Shown here piece after piece: positions 56,219 to 64,000 of a stretch of DNA of 64,000 nt. The position numbers and the translations under genes are program-made. The stretch covers positions 186,001 to 250,000 of the forward strand of contig NZ_SLVV01000001.1 in assembly GCF_004340465.1 (NCBI RefSeq), given 5' to 3'. Under the pieces are notes generated by a model. That model saw only the letters and a list, made by a program, of their open reading frames with translations, ran no database searches and was not told the DNA's origin. Within the stretch, counting starts at the first letter, position 1. Every line of letters begins with the position of its first letter. This stretch comes from Mesobacillus foraminis (GTDB taxonomy: Bacteria; Bacillota; Bacilli; Bacillales; Cytobacillaceae).

Positions 56219-57037
56219 ATGGCTGACAAACATTTAATTGCTCTAGATTTAGACGGGACCCTTTTAAAAGATGACAAAACAATATCAGAGAGAAACAAAC
56301 TTGTGCTGAATAAAGCGCGCGAAGAGGGCCATATTGTCATGATTGCAACGGGAAGACCCTTCCGTTCAAGTGAAATGTATTATCACGAGCTTGAACTTGA
56401 TACCCCGATTGTTAATTTTAACGGTGCCTTTATCCATCATCCATTGGATCAAAGCTGGGGTGTCCACCATTCGCCGCTGTCCATTGAGGTCGCCAAGGAT
56501 ATTGTAGAAGCGCTGGATTCATTCAAATTTCATAACATCATTGCAGAAGTCATCGATGATGTGTATTTTCATTATCATGATGAAAAGCTCCTGGACATTT
56601 TCAATCTTGGCGGCCCGAATGTGACAACAGGGGATCTTCGTAAATATTTGAAAGCTTCGCCAACAAGCATGTTAATACATACAGAGGAAGAACAGCTTGC
56701 TGTTATACGGAAGCATCTGTCCGAAGTTCATGCTGAAGTCATTGACCACCGCAGCTGGGCCGCTCCGTGGCATGTAATTGAAATCGTCAAATACGGACTG
56801 AATAAAGCGGTTGGCCTGAAAAAAGCTGCTGATTATTTCCAGATACCAAAAGAGAAAATCATTGCTTTTGGGGATGAAGATAATGACCTGGACATGCTTG
56901 AATATGCCGGCAGAGGTGTAGCGATGGCAAATGGGATTGAAGCGGTAAAAAATATCGCAAATGAAACCACACTTTCCAATGAAGAAGATGGCATTGGAGT
57001 TTATTTAAACGAAATCCTGAATTTAAAGGCACTTTAA
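56219..57037 (+). CDS. yitU: YitU, HAD-family sugar/riboflavin-precursor phosphatase
   Basis: A 272-residue Cof-type HAD phosphatase. Motif I is DLDGTLL (about 10-16), motif II ATGRPFRS and motif IV GDEDNDLDMLEYAG. B. subtilis YitU is known to dephosphorylate the riboflavin intermediate 5-amino-6-(5-phosphoribitylamino)uracil among other substrates. Divergent from yitV. Confidence 0.92.
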   Translation: MADKHLIALDLDGTLLKDDKTISERNKLVLNKAREEGHIVMIATGRPFRSSEMYYHELELDTPIVNFNGAFIHHPLDQSWGVHHSPLSIEVAKDIVEALDSFKFHNIIAEVIDDVYFHYHDEKLLDIFNLGGPNVTTGDLRKYLKASPTSMLIHTEEEQLAVIRKHLSEVHAEVIDHRSWAAPWHVIEIVKYGLNKAVGLKKAADYFQIPKEKIIAFGDEDNDLDMLEYAGRGVAMANGIEAVKNIANETTLSNEEDGIGVYLNEILNLKAL

Positions 57038-57155
57038 ACTACAAATATTCGAGGCGGTTATTCGACTTTAGGACATTTCACTGTGAGTTTTGGAGCATAC
57101 TAACAAAGAAGCAGTCATCCTGTTTCATATCTTGCTCGCTAATGGAGGGGTAAAA

Positions 57156-57308
57156 ATGGGGAAATCGAATAAATCCAAACGCTTTTTCAAGCAAGGATCA
57201 GACAGTGTCGCAAGGCATGACTCTCGAATTCCGTATCATACCACTTATGCTGAAGCTGAGGCAAGGCGAAAGGCCGATGTGCAGGATTCTTCTTTAGGGG
57301 GTATATAG
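57156..57308 (+). CDS. Small basic protein, unknown function
   Basis: A 50-residue protein starting MGKSNKSKRFFKQGSD. It is basic at the N-terminus and has an AEAEARRKAD stretch. GGAGGGG lies five bases upstream of the ATG at 57156. It is immediately followed by the DUF3813 gene. I do not recognise the family; size and charge are reminiscent of small spore or nucleic-acid-binding proteins, but that is only a guess. Confidence 0.55.
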   Translation: MGKSNKSKRFFKQGSDSVARHDSRIPYHTTYAEAEARRKADVQDSSLGGI

Positions 57309-57500
57309 ATGGGAAATCGCCTCTTTCAGGAAGCGAAAAAGGCTGTTGAACTGGCACACAGTTCCAGCGGGAATAACCGCCAGGGTGCTGTCAATCGTGC
57401 AGAAAATGCCCTTTCTTCCGCCTTTGCGAATTCGACACTAGCCGAAAAGCAGCAGCTTCATCAATATCAGGACGAGCTTGATCACATTAAAGGGCATTAA
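57309..57500 (+). CDS. DUF3813 family protein
   Basis: A 63-residue protein matching DUF3813 (MGNRLFQEAKKAVELAHSS... LAEKQQLHQYQDEL). It is helical and Ala/Glu/Lys-rich. Its ATG directly follows the TAG of the preceding gene, with GGGGGT as the ribosome-binding site. Function unknown; B. subtilis has small genes near yitU/ipi. Confidence 0.75.
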   Translation: MGNRLFQEAKKAVELAHSSSGNNRQGAVNRAENALSSAFANSTLAEKQQLHQYQDELDHIKGH

Positions 57501-57503
57501 ATG

Positions 57504-57535
57504 AAAGCTGGCACATATTTTGTGCCAGCTTTTGT
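57504..57535. terminator. Bidirectional terminator after DUF3813 gene
   Basis: AAAGCTGGCAC pairs with GTGCCAGCTTT over a 7-base loop, between convergent genes. Confidence 0.85.
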
Positions 57536-57542
57536 TTTCCTT

Positions 57543-58313
57543 CTAATAAAATTTTTCAAGTATCAATGGATAGCTGTTAATCAAATCACCATCACTGTTT
57601 CGTTCATAAAGGTGTAAAATAAGTGTTCCATTTTTAGGAAGTGCATCCGGAGGAAGGTGAATTTCAATCTTAAACGGTTTCCAAGCTTCAGGTGCTTTTT
57701 CAACCTCGCCCTTTGTTTCTTTTAAAAGTTGATTATGCCCATCTTCAACACTGTAGTAAAAGTATCCATCTTTTGGGCTGGCCAGCCCCTTGATCGTGTA
57801 TGTGCCCTGTTGCCCACTCACTTCTATGTGTTTGAAAGCGGGATTTTCTTTAGGAAGGTACATCGTTTTCACATCTGTTAATGGCTCCAGTTTTTTACCA
57901 TTAACCATCTTTGCTTTTAATAATGCCGATACTTTGTACTCGCCTTCATGAAGTCTAACCCCGGAATGATGTAGATCCCAATGCTCTGTCCAGTTTACTG
58001 ATTTTCCCGGCAAAATCGTTACATCCCTTAAGGCTTGGGCAAAAGCCTTGCCCGCTGAATAGCGATACACTTCCACGCCTCGATTGTCATGGACTGTGAT
58101 TTCGTAGGACTGTGAAGTCGGGAACGTGAAGGTCAAAGGAGTGTCTCCTGTATTGGTAAGCACGAGGTCAAAAGCGGCTTCCTCCGGCCCTGCGACCGGG
58201 TCAATGAAAAAATGCATCGTTTCCCCCTCCTTTTCCGTCTGTTCCCTCTCATAGGCAAATGCTGGTGCTGCAATTAAAAGGAGCAGAAAAAGGGCAAGCA
58301 TAAATTTACGCAT
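57543..58313 (-). CDS. Exported BsuPI-domain protein (Ipi-like proteinase inhibitor)
   Basis: A 256-residue protein with an N-terminal signal peptide (MRKFMLALFLLLLIAAPAFA) and the BsuPI domain (about 40-140; FDLVLTNTGDTPLTFTF). BsuPI is the intracellular proteinase inhibitor family (ipi in B. subtilis), which is next to yitT there, but that protein is cytoplasmic and smaller. The exported version and the extra C-terminal half (a possible second Ig-like domain) set it apart. Target protease unknown. Confidence 0.85.
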   Translation of the reverse strand: MRKFMLALFLLLLIAAPAFAYEREQTEKEGETMHFFIDPVAGPEEAAFDLVLTNTGDTPLTFTFPTSQSYEITVHDNRGVEVYRYSAGKAFAQALRDVTILPGKSVNWTEHWDLHHSGVRLHEGEYKVSALLKAKMVNGKKLEPLTDVKTMYLPKENPAFKHIEVSGQQGTYTIKGLASPKDGYFYYSVEDGHNQLLKETKGEVEKAPEAWKPFKIEIHLPPDALPKNGTLILHLYERNSDGDLINSYPLILEKFY

Positions 58314-58357
58314 GATCCACCTCGACTTTGTTATTAAAAATGTACTTGTTGTCCTGA

Positions 58358-59200
58358 CTATTCCCTTCTGAAAAAACCAAAGATTCCAGTTGTTTCAACA
58401 ATGTTTGTAAATGCTTGGGGGTCGACGTCCCTGATGATCCTTTCTAGATCAAACAATTCGTAGCGTGTAATGACAATGAACATCATATCCTTTTCCTCAT
58501 TCGTGAAGGCACCCTTTGCTGGAACAGTCGTGATTCCTCTCACCAGCCGGCTGTGGATGGCACTTTTAAGTTCCCCTGCTTTTTTAGTCACGATCATTGC
58601 AGTCAATTTCTCGTGCCTCGTATGGATGGCATCGATCACTCTGGTTGATACATAAAGGGTAACGAGCGTATATAAAGCTTTCTCCCACCCATATAAAAAA
58701 CCCGCTGATATAATAATTATGCTATTTAAAGTAAAGAAATATGTACCAACAGGCCGATCCTGCATCCTGGACAGGATCATGGCAACGATATCCATTCCTC
58801 CTGTGGAAGCTCCCCACTTCAACGTTATGCCAACTCCTACAGCTGCAATGACACCTCCAAAAACAGCATTGAGCAGGATATCTTTTGAAACATGGACAAT
58901 CGGGATTACCTCAAGAAAAAACGACATCAGAAGAACCGATAAAAAACTGTAAATCGTAAAAGATTTCCCAACCCGTTTCCAGGCCAGAATTGTTACTGGA
59001 ACATTTAAAATAAATAGCAGTATTCCTGTTGAAAGCTGAAAGGGTGCAAACTCCCCTAGGATACTTGAAATGAGCTGAGCTGCTCCTGTAAATCCGCTCG
59101 CATAAACATTAGCGGGAATTAAAAACAAGTTCATCGCAATGCCGTTGAGCAGGGCACCTACCAGCACAACGACAAATTTCTTTGTATGTAACCAGGCCAT
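58358..59200 (-). CDS. yitT: YitT, DUF161/DUF2179 membrane protein
   Basis: A 280-residue protein with about five or six N-terminal transmembrane helices (to about residue 195) followed by a cytoplasmic DUF2179 domain (HEKLTAMIVTKKAGELKSAI, MMFIVITRYELFDL). Start at 59200 (MAWLHTKK), as AAGGAGG lies six bases before it; the ATG two codons earlier abuts the site. Function unknown. Confidence 0.92.
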   Translation of the reverse strand: MAWLHTKKFVVVLVGALLNGIAMNLFLIPANVYASGFTGAAQLISSILGEFAPFQLSTGILLFILNVPVTILAWKRVGKSFTIYSFLSVLLMSFFLEVIPIVHVSKDILLNAVFGGVIAAVGVGITLKWGASTGGMDIVAMILSRMQDRPVGTYFFTLNSIIIISAGFLYGWEKALYTLVTLYVSTRVIDAIHTRHEKLTAMIVTKKAGELKSAIHSRLVRGITTVPAKGAFTNEEKDMMFIVITRYELFDLERIIRDVDPQAFTNIVETTGIFGFFRRE

Positions 59201-59322
59201 CTCCATCCTCCTTGCTGTTTTTGGTTGTTTACCCTATTTTGCCTAATATCAGCACTTCTAATTGTATTTTTAAAATTTAACCGCTAAACTAAAAATATAT
59301 AGGTAGAAAGAGGTGAATTTTT

Positions 59323-60183
59323 ATGGGAGTAAAAATTCTGGCTGATAGTGCGTGCGATTTGCCTTTACCATTCTATGAACAGAATCAGGTTGCCCTTATC
59401 CCTTTAAAAGTATATATAGATGGCCATGAGTATCAGGATTTACAAACAATCCAGCCTGCAGAAGTTTATGAAAGCATCCGTTCCGGGGATTTCCCAAAAA
59501 CGTCACAGGCTTCCCCAGCTCTTTTTAAAGAACTCTTTACAAATCTGGCCATTAATGGTGAGCAAGGAATATACATAGCATTCTCATCAGAGCTGTCCGG
59601 AACTTACCAGACGGCTGTCATGATTATGGAACAAGTAAAAGAAGAGCATCCAAATCTTGACTTGACCATTATCGATACAAAATGTGCCTCATTAGGCCAG
59701 GGTCTTATCGTCATGGAAGCAGCAAGGCTTGCAAATGAAGGAGCAGCAAAAGAAGAAATTCTTGAGGATGTCCTGTTTAGGTGCCAGCATATGGAGCATC
59801 TGTTTACCGTCGATGATCTTGACTATCTGGCAAAAGGCGGGCGCGTCTCCAAGGCATCAGCGTTCCTGGGAGGACTTCTCAACATCAAGCCGCTGCTTCA
59901 TGTGGAAGAAGGCAAGCTGGTTCCCATTGAAAAAATCCGCGGGAGAAAGAAACTTCTGCGCCGGATCATTGAAACAATCAAAGAACGGGGCGAACATCTC
60001 GAATCCCAGGTAATCGCCATCAGCCATGCGGACGATGAGGAAGCGGCCAATGAAATAAAAGAAATGATCAACCAGGAATTTGGCCCTAAAGAAGTTTATA
60101 TCAATGCCATTGGCGCGGCAATCGGTGCCCACACAGGCCCAGCAACAATTGCCATATTCTTCTTAAATAAAATCAGGTCTTAA
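59323..60183 (+). CDS. yitS: YitS, DegV family fatty-acid-binding protein
   Basis: A 286-residue DegV protein (FakB-like). Motifs include ILADSACDLP (about 5-14), TSQASPALF, IAFSSELSGTYQTA and the C-terminal GAAIGAHTGPATIAIFF. Such proteins bind fatty acids and, in some species, present them to a kinase. AGAAAGAGGTG precedes the ATG. Divergent from yitT, as in B. subtilis. Confidence 0.94.
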   Translation: MGVKILADSACDLPLPFYEQNQVALIPLKVYIDGHEYQDLQTIQPAEVYESIRSGDFPKTSQASPALFKELFTNLAINGEQGIYIAFSSELSGTYQTAVMIMEQVKEEHPNLDLTIIDTKCASLGQGLIVMEAARLANEGAAKEEILEDVLFRCQHMEHLFTVDDLDYLAKGGRVSKASAFLGGLLNIKPLLHVEEGKLVPIEKIRGRKKLLRRIIETIKERGEHLESQVIAISHADDEEAANEIKEMINQEFGPKEVYINAIGAAIGAHTGPATIAIFFLNKIRS

Positions 60184-60186
60184 CAA

Positions 60187-60216
60187 CAAAAGGGTGTTCC
60201 CATGCGGGACAACCTT
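60187..60216 (+). terminator. yitS terminator
   Basis: AAAGGGTGTTCCC pairs imperfectly with GGGACAACCTTT, followed by TT; it sits directly after yitS. The stretch 60217-60470 has no gene and may contain decayed copies of the array that follows. Confidence 0.7.
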
Positions 60217-60470
60217 TTTCTATTGCGGTACGTGCGGGAAACACCATCCATTTTTGGGGACAAGGGCTACAGGGCCTGGCCTGCAACAAAGACATTGCAG
60301 GAAGTATTTTTATCTTTCATACTCGTCTTTTTTTTACGAATCTGGTTTTTAAAGTCAGTCTGGGTTTTCTTGTCTTGGTAGATTTCTCGTGATTTAGGAT
60401 CTGAGAACGCTGACTACTCTTTCTAAGTAGCTTTCTAGGAGGTTCAGCTAAGGCAGGACTCTCCTAGCAT

Positions 60471-61353
60471 CCCCTCCACGGTGGGTTTTCCTGTGTAGAG
60501 GCATTCAAAACCCATCTAGCTTCCCTCACCCGGCGGATTTCCTGCGCTGCGGGCATGTAGACCTCTTCTAGCTTCCCCCCATCGGCCGTTTTGCCTGTTT
60601 GGGGCATGTAGAACCCTTCTAGCTTCCCTTCCCCGGCGGTTTTGCCTGTGCAGGGGCACATAGAACCTTTCTAGCTTCCCTCACCCGGCGGTTATGCCTA
60701 TGCGGGGGCACATAGAACCCTTCTAGCTTCCCTTCCCCGGCGGTTTTGCCTGTGCAGGGGCACATAGAACCTTTCTAGCTTCCCTCACCCGGCGGTTTCC
60801 CCTGCGCTGGGGGCACATAGAACCTTTCTACCTTCCCTCACCCGGCGGTTTTCCCTGTGCGGGGGCACGTAGACCTCTTCTAGCTTCCCTTCCCCGGCGG
60901 TTTTGCCTATGCGGGGGCACATAGAACCCTTCTAGCTTCCCGGCGGTTTTGCCTGTGCAGGGGCACATAGAACCTTTCTAGCTTCCCTCACCCGGCGGTT
61001 ATGCCTATGCGGGGGCACATAGAACCCTTCTAGCTTCCCTTCCCCGGCGGTTTTGCCTGTGCAGGGGCACATAGAACCTTTCTAGCTTCCCTCACCCGGC
61101 GGTTTTCCCTACGCTGGGGGCACATAGAACCTTTCTACCTTCCCTCACCCGGCGGTTTTCCCTACGCTGGGGGCACATAGAACCTTTCTACCTTCCCTCA
61201 CCCGGCGGTTTTCCCTGTGCGGGGGCACGTAGAATCCTTTCAACCTCTCCTCACCCGGCGGTTTTCCCTGTGCGGGGGCACGTAGAATCCTTTCTACATT
61301 CCTTCACCTGACTGTTTTTCCTCGGCATGGGGCTCAAAACATTCTCTACCATT
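60471..61353. repeat. Tandem repeat array 1: about 17 units of 52-53 bp
   Basis: Units begin at 60471, 60523, 60575, 60626, 60678, 60730, 60782, 60835, 60887, 60939, 60985, 61037, 61089, 61142, 61195, 61248 and 61301. Each reads roughly CCCTNCCCCGGCGGTTTTGCC, then CTGTGCAGGGGCACATAGAA, then CCTTTCTAGCTT. Units at 60626, 60730 and 61037 are identical, as are 60678/60985 and 61089/61142. End units are more diverged. The period is not a multiple of three and no frame runs through. No gene overlaps it. Confidence 0.93.
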
Positions 61354-61757
61354 TCTCCGCCAGCGTTTGCTGGTCATTCCCTTACCTCATACCCGCTTTT
61401 CTCACGAAGAAAATCACACTTGCTCCTCTTGTGTGACCTCCACACACTTTTTCACCGAAGTAGGTCACGCTTCCTCTCCTTGCGTTACCTCTCACACGCT
61501 TTTTCACCGAAGTAGGTCACGTATCCTCTCCTTGCGTTACCTCCCACACACTTTTTCACCGAAGTAGGTCACGTATCCTCTCCTTGCGTTACCTCCCACA
61601 CGCTTTTCCATTGAAGTAGGTCACGTATCCTCTCCTTGCGTTACCTCCCACACGCTTTTCCATTGAAGTAGGTCACGTATCCTCTCCTTGCGTTACCTCC
61701 CACACGCTTTTAAAAGAAGGTCAAGCATTCTCTCCTTCTGTTACCTCTCATCCGCTT
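61354..61757. repeat. Tandem repeat array 2: about 7 units of 51-52 bp
   Basis: Units begin at 61401, 61453, 61505, 61557, 61608, 61660 and 61712, with degenerate sequence on both sides. A typical unit contains GAAGTAGGTCACGTATCC, then TCTCCTTGCGTTACCT, then CCCACACGCTTTT. It has an internal inverted repeat AGGTCACG / CGTTACCT. Sequence and period show it is a diverged relative of array 1. Region 61758-61900 has no clear gene. Confidence 0.9.
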
Positions 61758-61911
61758 CTATGTGAACAAGCTTCTCCTCTTGGATTGATTGCCAGTCTCC
61801 CTTACTCGCTGCCCCGCTCCCTGGCCATCCGTGCAAATCCGCCCACCAAGAATACTTCCCCTTAATGGTTGGCATCCTAATTGATAGATGATTGGAAAGG
61901 AGCTAAATGCA

Positions 61912-62043
61912 ATGTCACATACATCTGACAATGATAAAAAAGCCCAGGACCATAATGCCATGCAGCATGAAAAGAACATGCTTGCTGAAAAGAACCGCAA
62001 AGCAGGCAAGAACCAATATTCAAAGAAGACAGATCACCTTTAG
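61912..62043 (+). CDS. Small DUF3941-like protein
   Basis: A 43-residue hydrophilic protein, translated by hand: MSHTSDNDKKAQDHNAMQHE at the start and NRKAGKNQYSKKTDHL at the end. It resembles DUF3941, a family of tiny Bacillus proteins of unknown function. GGAAAGGAG is nine bases before the ATG. It is followed by a perfect terminator. Confidence 0.75.
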   Translation: MSHTSDNDKKAQDHNAMQHEKNMLAEKNRKAGKNQYSKKTDHL

Positions 62044-62070
62044 AAAAAGCGGCCGTGACGGCCGCTTTTT
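62044..62070. terminator. Bidirectional terminator before cvfB
   Basis: AAAAAGCGGCCG pairs perfectly with CGGCCGCTTTTT over a 3-base loop, between convergent genes. Confidence 0.92.
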
Positions 62071-62078
62071 AATGTACA

Positions 62079-62945
62079 TTAGTTGTTTTCCTTTTTATAT
62101 GTCCATCCTTTGTCCTGGTAGACCTTTCCTTCTTTCATTAAGCGTCCCAGCGCTCGTTTAAAAGAACTTTTGCTGAGGCCAAATCGATCCATGATGTCTT
62201 CAGCCATACTTTTATCGCTATATGGCATGGCCCCGTTCCTTGATTCAAGATACTCCATGATTTTCTCGGAATCTGTATCAAGCGCTTCCTGTTTCCTTGG
62301 CAGGAGGGAGATATTGACGGTGCCATCCTCCTTGACATCGATAATTCTTCCTTCGACTTTTTCACCGACTCTCGGTTCAGTCCTTCGCTGCGACTCGTGG
62401 ATAAATCCTTTATACCCCTCAGCTGTGAGCATCCAGCTTCCAACCCTTGCTGTCCGATAAATATGGCCATGGACGTTTTTATTAAAATCTTTCGTTGTCG
62501 CAGGAACGGAAATTTCCTGAATCACCTGATCGCTGGCGAGACGCGCATAAATCAGGTTGTTTCTGTTTACTCTCAAGGTGATATACACCAAGTCCCCTTT
62601 ACTCGGCCAGACCGATTCAAATACCGGTAAATCATCCTTGCCAAGCAGAATATCTTTTTTGATGCCGATATCGAGGAAAACACCTGTGCCCGGGTTTACA
62701 TTAACGACAGGGACCCAGCTGTATTCGCCAACGGTAACCGCCGGAGTGGTTGTTGTGGCGGACAGCCTCCCCCTGGAATCCACGTAAAGGAAGACAGACA
62801 CCTCGTCCCCTTCCTCAAACTCCCGGTCTGTATCATTTTTGTGGAGCAGGACATCCTCTTCTCCATCGGTTAAGAAATAGCCAAAATCCGAAATGCGGGC
62901 AACCTTTAATGTAGCCATACGGCCTGTATATTCATTTAAAGACAT
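62079..62945 (-). CDS. yitL: CvfB-family S1 RNA-binding protein (YitL)
   Basis: A 288-residue protein with repeated S1-like beta-barrel segments (about 1-65, 70-140, 150-215) and a C-terminal winged helix (SDKSMAEDIMDRFGLSKSSF). Matches CvfB/YitL, an RNA-binding regulator linked to virulence gene expression in staphylococci. Divergent from yitK, as in B. subtilis. Confidence 0.93.
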   Translation of the reverse strand: MSLNEYTGRMATLKVARISDFGYFLTDGEEDVLLHKNDTDREFEEGDEVSVFLYVDSRGRLSATTTTPAVTVGEYSWVPVVNVNPGTGVFLDIGIKKDILLGKDDLPVFESVWPSKGDLVYITLRVNRNNLIYARLASDQVIQEISVPATTKDFNKNVHGHIYRTARVGSWMLTAEGYKGFIHESQRRTEPRVGEKVEGRIIDVKEDGTVNISLLPRKQEALDTDSEKIMEYLESRNGAMPYSDKSMAEDIMDRFGLSKSSFKRALGRLMKEGKVYQDKGWTYKKENN

Positions 62946-63056
62946 GATAAATCCTCCTGATTGCTAGTTTAAAGCGTAGAATCTGCGAAAAGTTGTCGGA
63001 ACTGCTATATTTTACTATAATGAAGCCATATTTAAAAATGATTTCGGAGGTTGAGT

Positions 63057-63548
63057 ATGTCAAAAGAGAGCTCATTTGATATTGTATCCAAAGTTGATTT
63101 TTCAGAAGTCACAAATGCAATAAATATTGCGATGAAAGAAATCAGCACCCGTTATGATTTTAAGGGAAGCAAAAGTGATATTTCCCTGGACAAGGAAGAA
63201 CTGGTTTTAGTCTCGGATGATGAATTCAAGCTTGAACAGCTGAAAGATGTCCTCCTCGGCAAACTGATCAAGCGCGGTGTTCCCATCAAAAACCTTGACT
63301 ATGCAAAAATCGAGGGTGCTTCAGGCGGCACCGTCCGGCAGCGTGCCAAGCTGGTATCCGGCATTGATAAAGAAAATGCCAAAAAAATTAACACGATTGT
63401 TAAAAACAGCGGACTTAAAGTCAAGAGCCAGGTACAGGATGACCAGGTCCGTGTAACAGGCAAAAACCGCGATGACCTTCAAAAAATCATTGCAGCTGTT
63501 AAAGAGGCAGATCTGACTGTGGATGTCCAGTTTGTCAATTACCGATGA
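63057..63548 (+). CDS. yitK: YitK, YajQ/UPF0234 family nucleotide-binding protein
   Basis: A 163-residue protein matching the YajQ family ([20 protein letters not shown]... VQFVNYR), whose members bind nucleic acids or cyclic-di-GMP. Start at 63057 with TCGGAGG upstream; a TTG two codons earlier is less likely. Followed by a hairpin terminator. Confidence 0.94.
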   Translation: MSKESSFDIVSKVDFSEVTNAINIAMKEISTRYDFKGSKSDISLDKEELVLVSDDEFKLEQLKDVLLGKLIKRGVPIKNLDYAKIEGASGGTVRQRAKLVSGIDKENAKKINTIVKNSGLKVKSQVQDDQVRVTGKNRDDLQKIIAAVKEADLTVDVQFVNYR

Positions 63549-63568
63549 AATAAAATAATTAAAAGCTG

Positions 63569-63598
63569 CGGACAGGAAATACCTGTCCGTTTTTCTTT
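63569..63598 (+). terminator. yitK terminator
   Basis: CGGACAGG pairs with CCTGTCCG over a 5-base loop, followed by TTTTTCTTTT. Confidence 0.88.
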
Positions 63599-63689
63599 TC
63601 ACTCTTCTACTTCATAATTTTTCCATGTTTTTTCTATCTTGATAGAAGGAATTTAACAGTATGACTAAGTTAAGAGGAGTGAGCTGTTA

Positions 63690-64000
63690 ATGACAAACGA
63701 AAACAAACAAGGCTTCCCGGCACAGCATCAGGATCACCAGCCAGGTACGGAAACAGAAATGCATCCAGAGCCAGTATCGGTTTCCCCCAATTACAAGGGC
63801 TCCGGAAAACTTGAAAATAAAGTTGCACTAATTACCGGAGGAGACAGCGGGATTGGTAAATCTGTGGCTGTTTATTTTGCAAAGGAAGGCGCAGATGTGG
63901 CCATCGTTTACCTGGAGGAAAGCGAAGACGCTCAGGATACTCGCCAGTTAATCGAAGCCGAGGGAAGAAAATGCCTCCTGATTGCGGGCGATATTGGGAA
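63690..64000 (+). CDS. SDR-family oxidoreductase, truncated by window edge
   Basis: The first about 103 residues of a short-chain dehydrogenase of the general-stress (YdaD/YhdF-like) subgroup, which has an N-terminal extension rich in Gln and Pro before the domain. NAD(P)-binding motif ITGGDSGIGKSVA is near residue 48. AGAGGAGTGAG lies before the ATG at 63690. The catalytic Tyr-Lys lies beyond the window, so it cannot be checked. Confidence 0.88.
   Translation, partial: MTNENKQGFPAQHQDHQPGTETEMHPEPVSVSPNYKGSGKLENKVALITGGDSGIGKSVAVYFAKEGADVAIVYLEESEDAQDTRQLIEAEGRKCLLIAGDIG

Noticed and set aside
60464-60661. Minus-strand open frame of 65 codons with GKTA/GGKLE-like repeats
   Set aside because: It lies inside the first few units of repeat array 1, has no ribosome-binding site, and the frame cannot continue because the 52-bp period is not a multiple of 3.
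61327-61567. Two plus-strand frames with repeated serine/arginine-rich segments
   Set aside because: They are translations of repeat array 2 in different frames, without ribosome-binding sites.
60471-61757. Possible CRISPR array
   Set aside because: Units are contiguous and about 52 bp long with no unique spacers and no cas genes nearby.

Overview
The window is a stretch of chromosome from a low-GC, endospore-forming Bacillaceae bacterium. The evidence is gene order: read on the minus strand it follows the Bacillus subtilis chromosome almost gene for gene (yitK/yitL, yitS/yitT, an Ipi-type inhibitor, yitU/yitV/yitW, argCJBD-carAB-argF, yjzC/yjzD, yjaU/yjaV, med-comZ, fabH-fabF, yjaZ, appDFABC, yjbA, trpS, oppABCDF, yjbC, spx, mecA, coiA, pepF, yjbH/spxH). 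It is not B. subtilis: clpB sits between yjzC and yjzD, and a nitrate/molybdenum-cofactor island lies between the yit genes and argC. No prophage, insertion sequence, CRISPR array, tRNA or intact rRNA gene was found.

Positions 1-8600 hold competence and proteolysis-adaptor genes (spxH fragment, pepF, coiA, mecA, spx), the acetyltransferase yjbC, two small membrane proteins and a putative exported glycoside hydrolase. Positions 8700-23320 hold two complete oligopeptide ABC importers, Opp and App. They are separated by a DUF3899 gene, a T-box-controlled trpS and yjbA. A ~50-bp piece resembling 16S rRNA lies beside oppF. Positions 23480-33500 hold yjaZ (apparent ATT start), fabF-fabH behind a FapR-like operator, comZ-med, yjaV, yjaU, yjzD, clpB behind a CtsR-like operator, and yjzC.

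Positions 33751-43183 are one arginine operon, argC-J-B-D-carA-carB-argF, transcribed on the minus strand, with its own arginine-type carbamoyl-phosphate synthase. Positions 43800-54560 form an anaerobic/nitrate island: ywiC, a short NarI-like protein, mobB, moeA, the di-iron repair protein scdA, cardiolipin synthase, moaA, fnr, a radical-SAM/SPASM protein and narK. Two promoters here (scdA and the radical-SAM gene) carry FNR-type boxes at identical spacing from a -10 hexamer, which ties them to the local fnr gene. narGHJ are not in the window.

Positions 54800-64000 hold yitW, yitV, yitU, small proteins, an Ipi-like inhibitor, yitT, yitS, cvfB (yitL), yitK and the start of a short-chain dehydrogenase. 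Between yitS and cvfB lies the most unusual non-coding feature: about 1.3 kb of tandem 52-bp units in two diverged but apparently related subfamilies. A smaller 44-bp tandem repeat lies upstream of cls, and a 214-bp inverted-repeat-bounded block lies between argC and ywiC.
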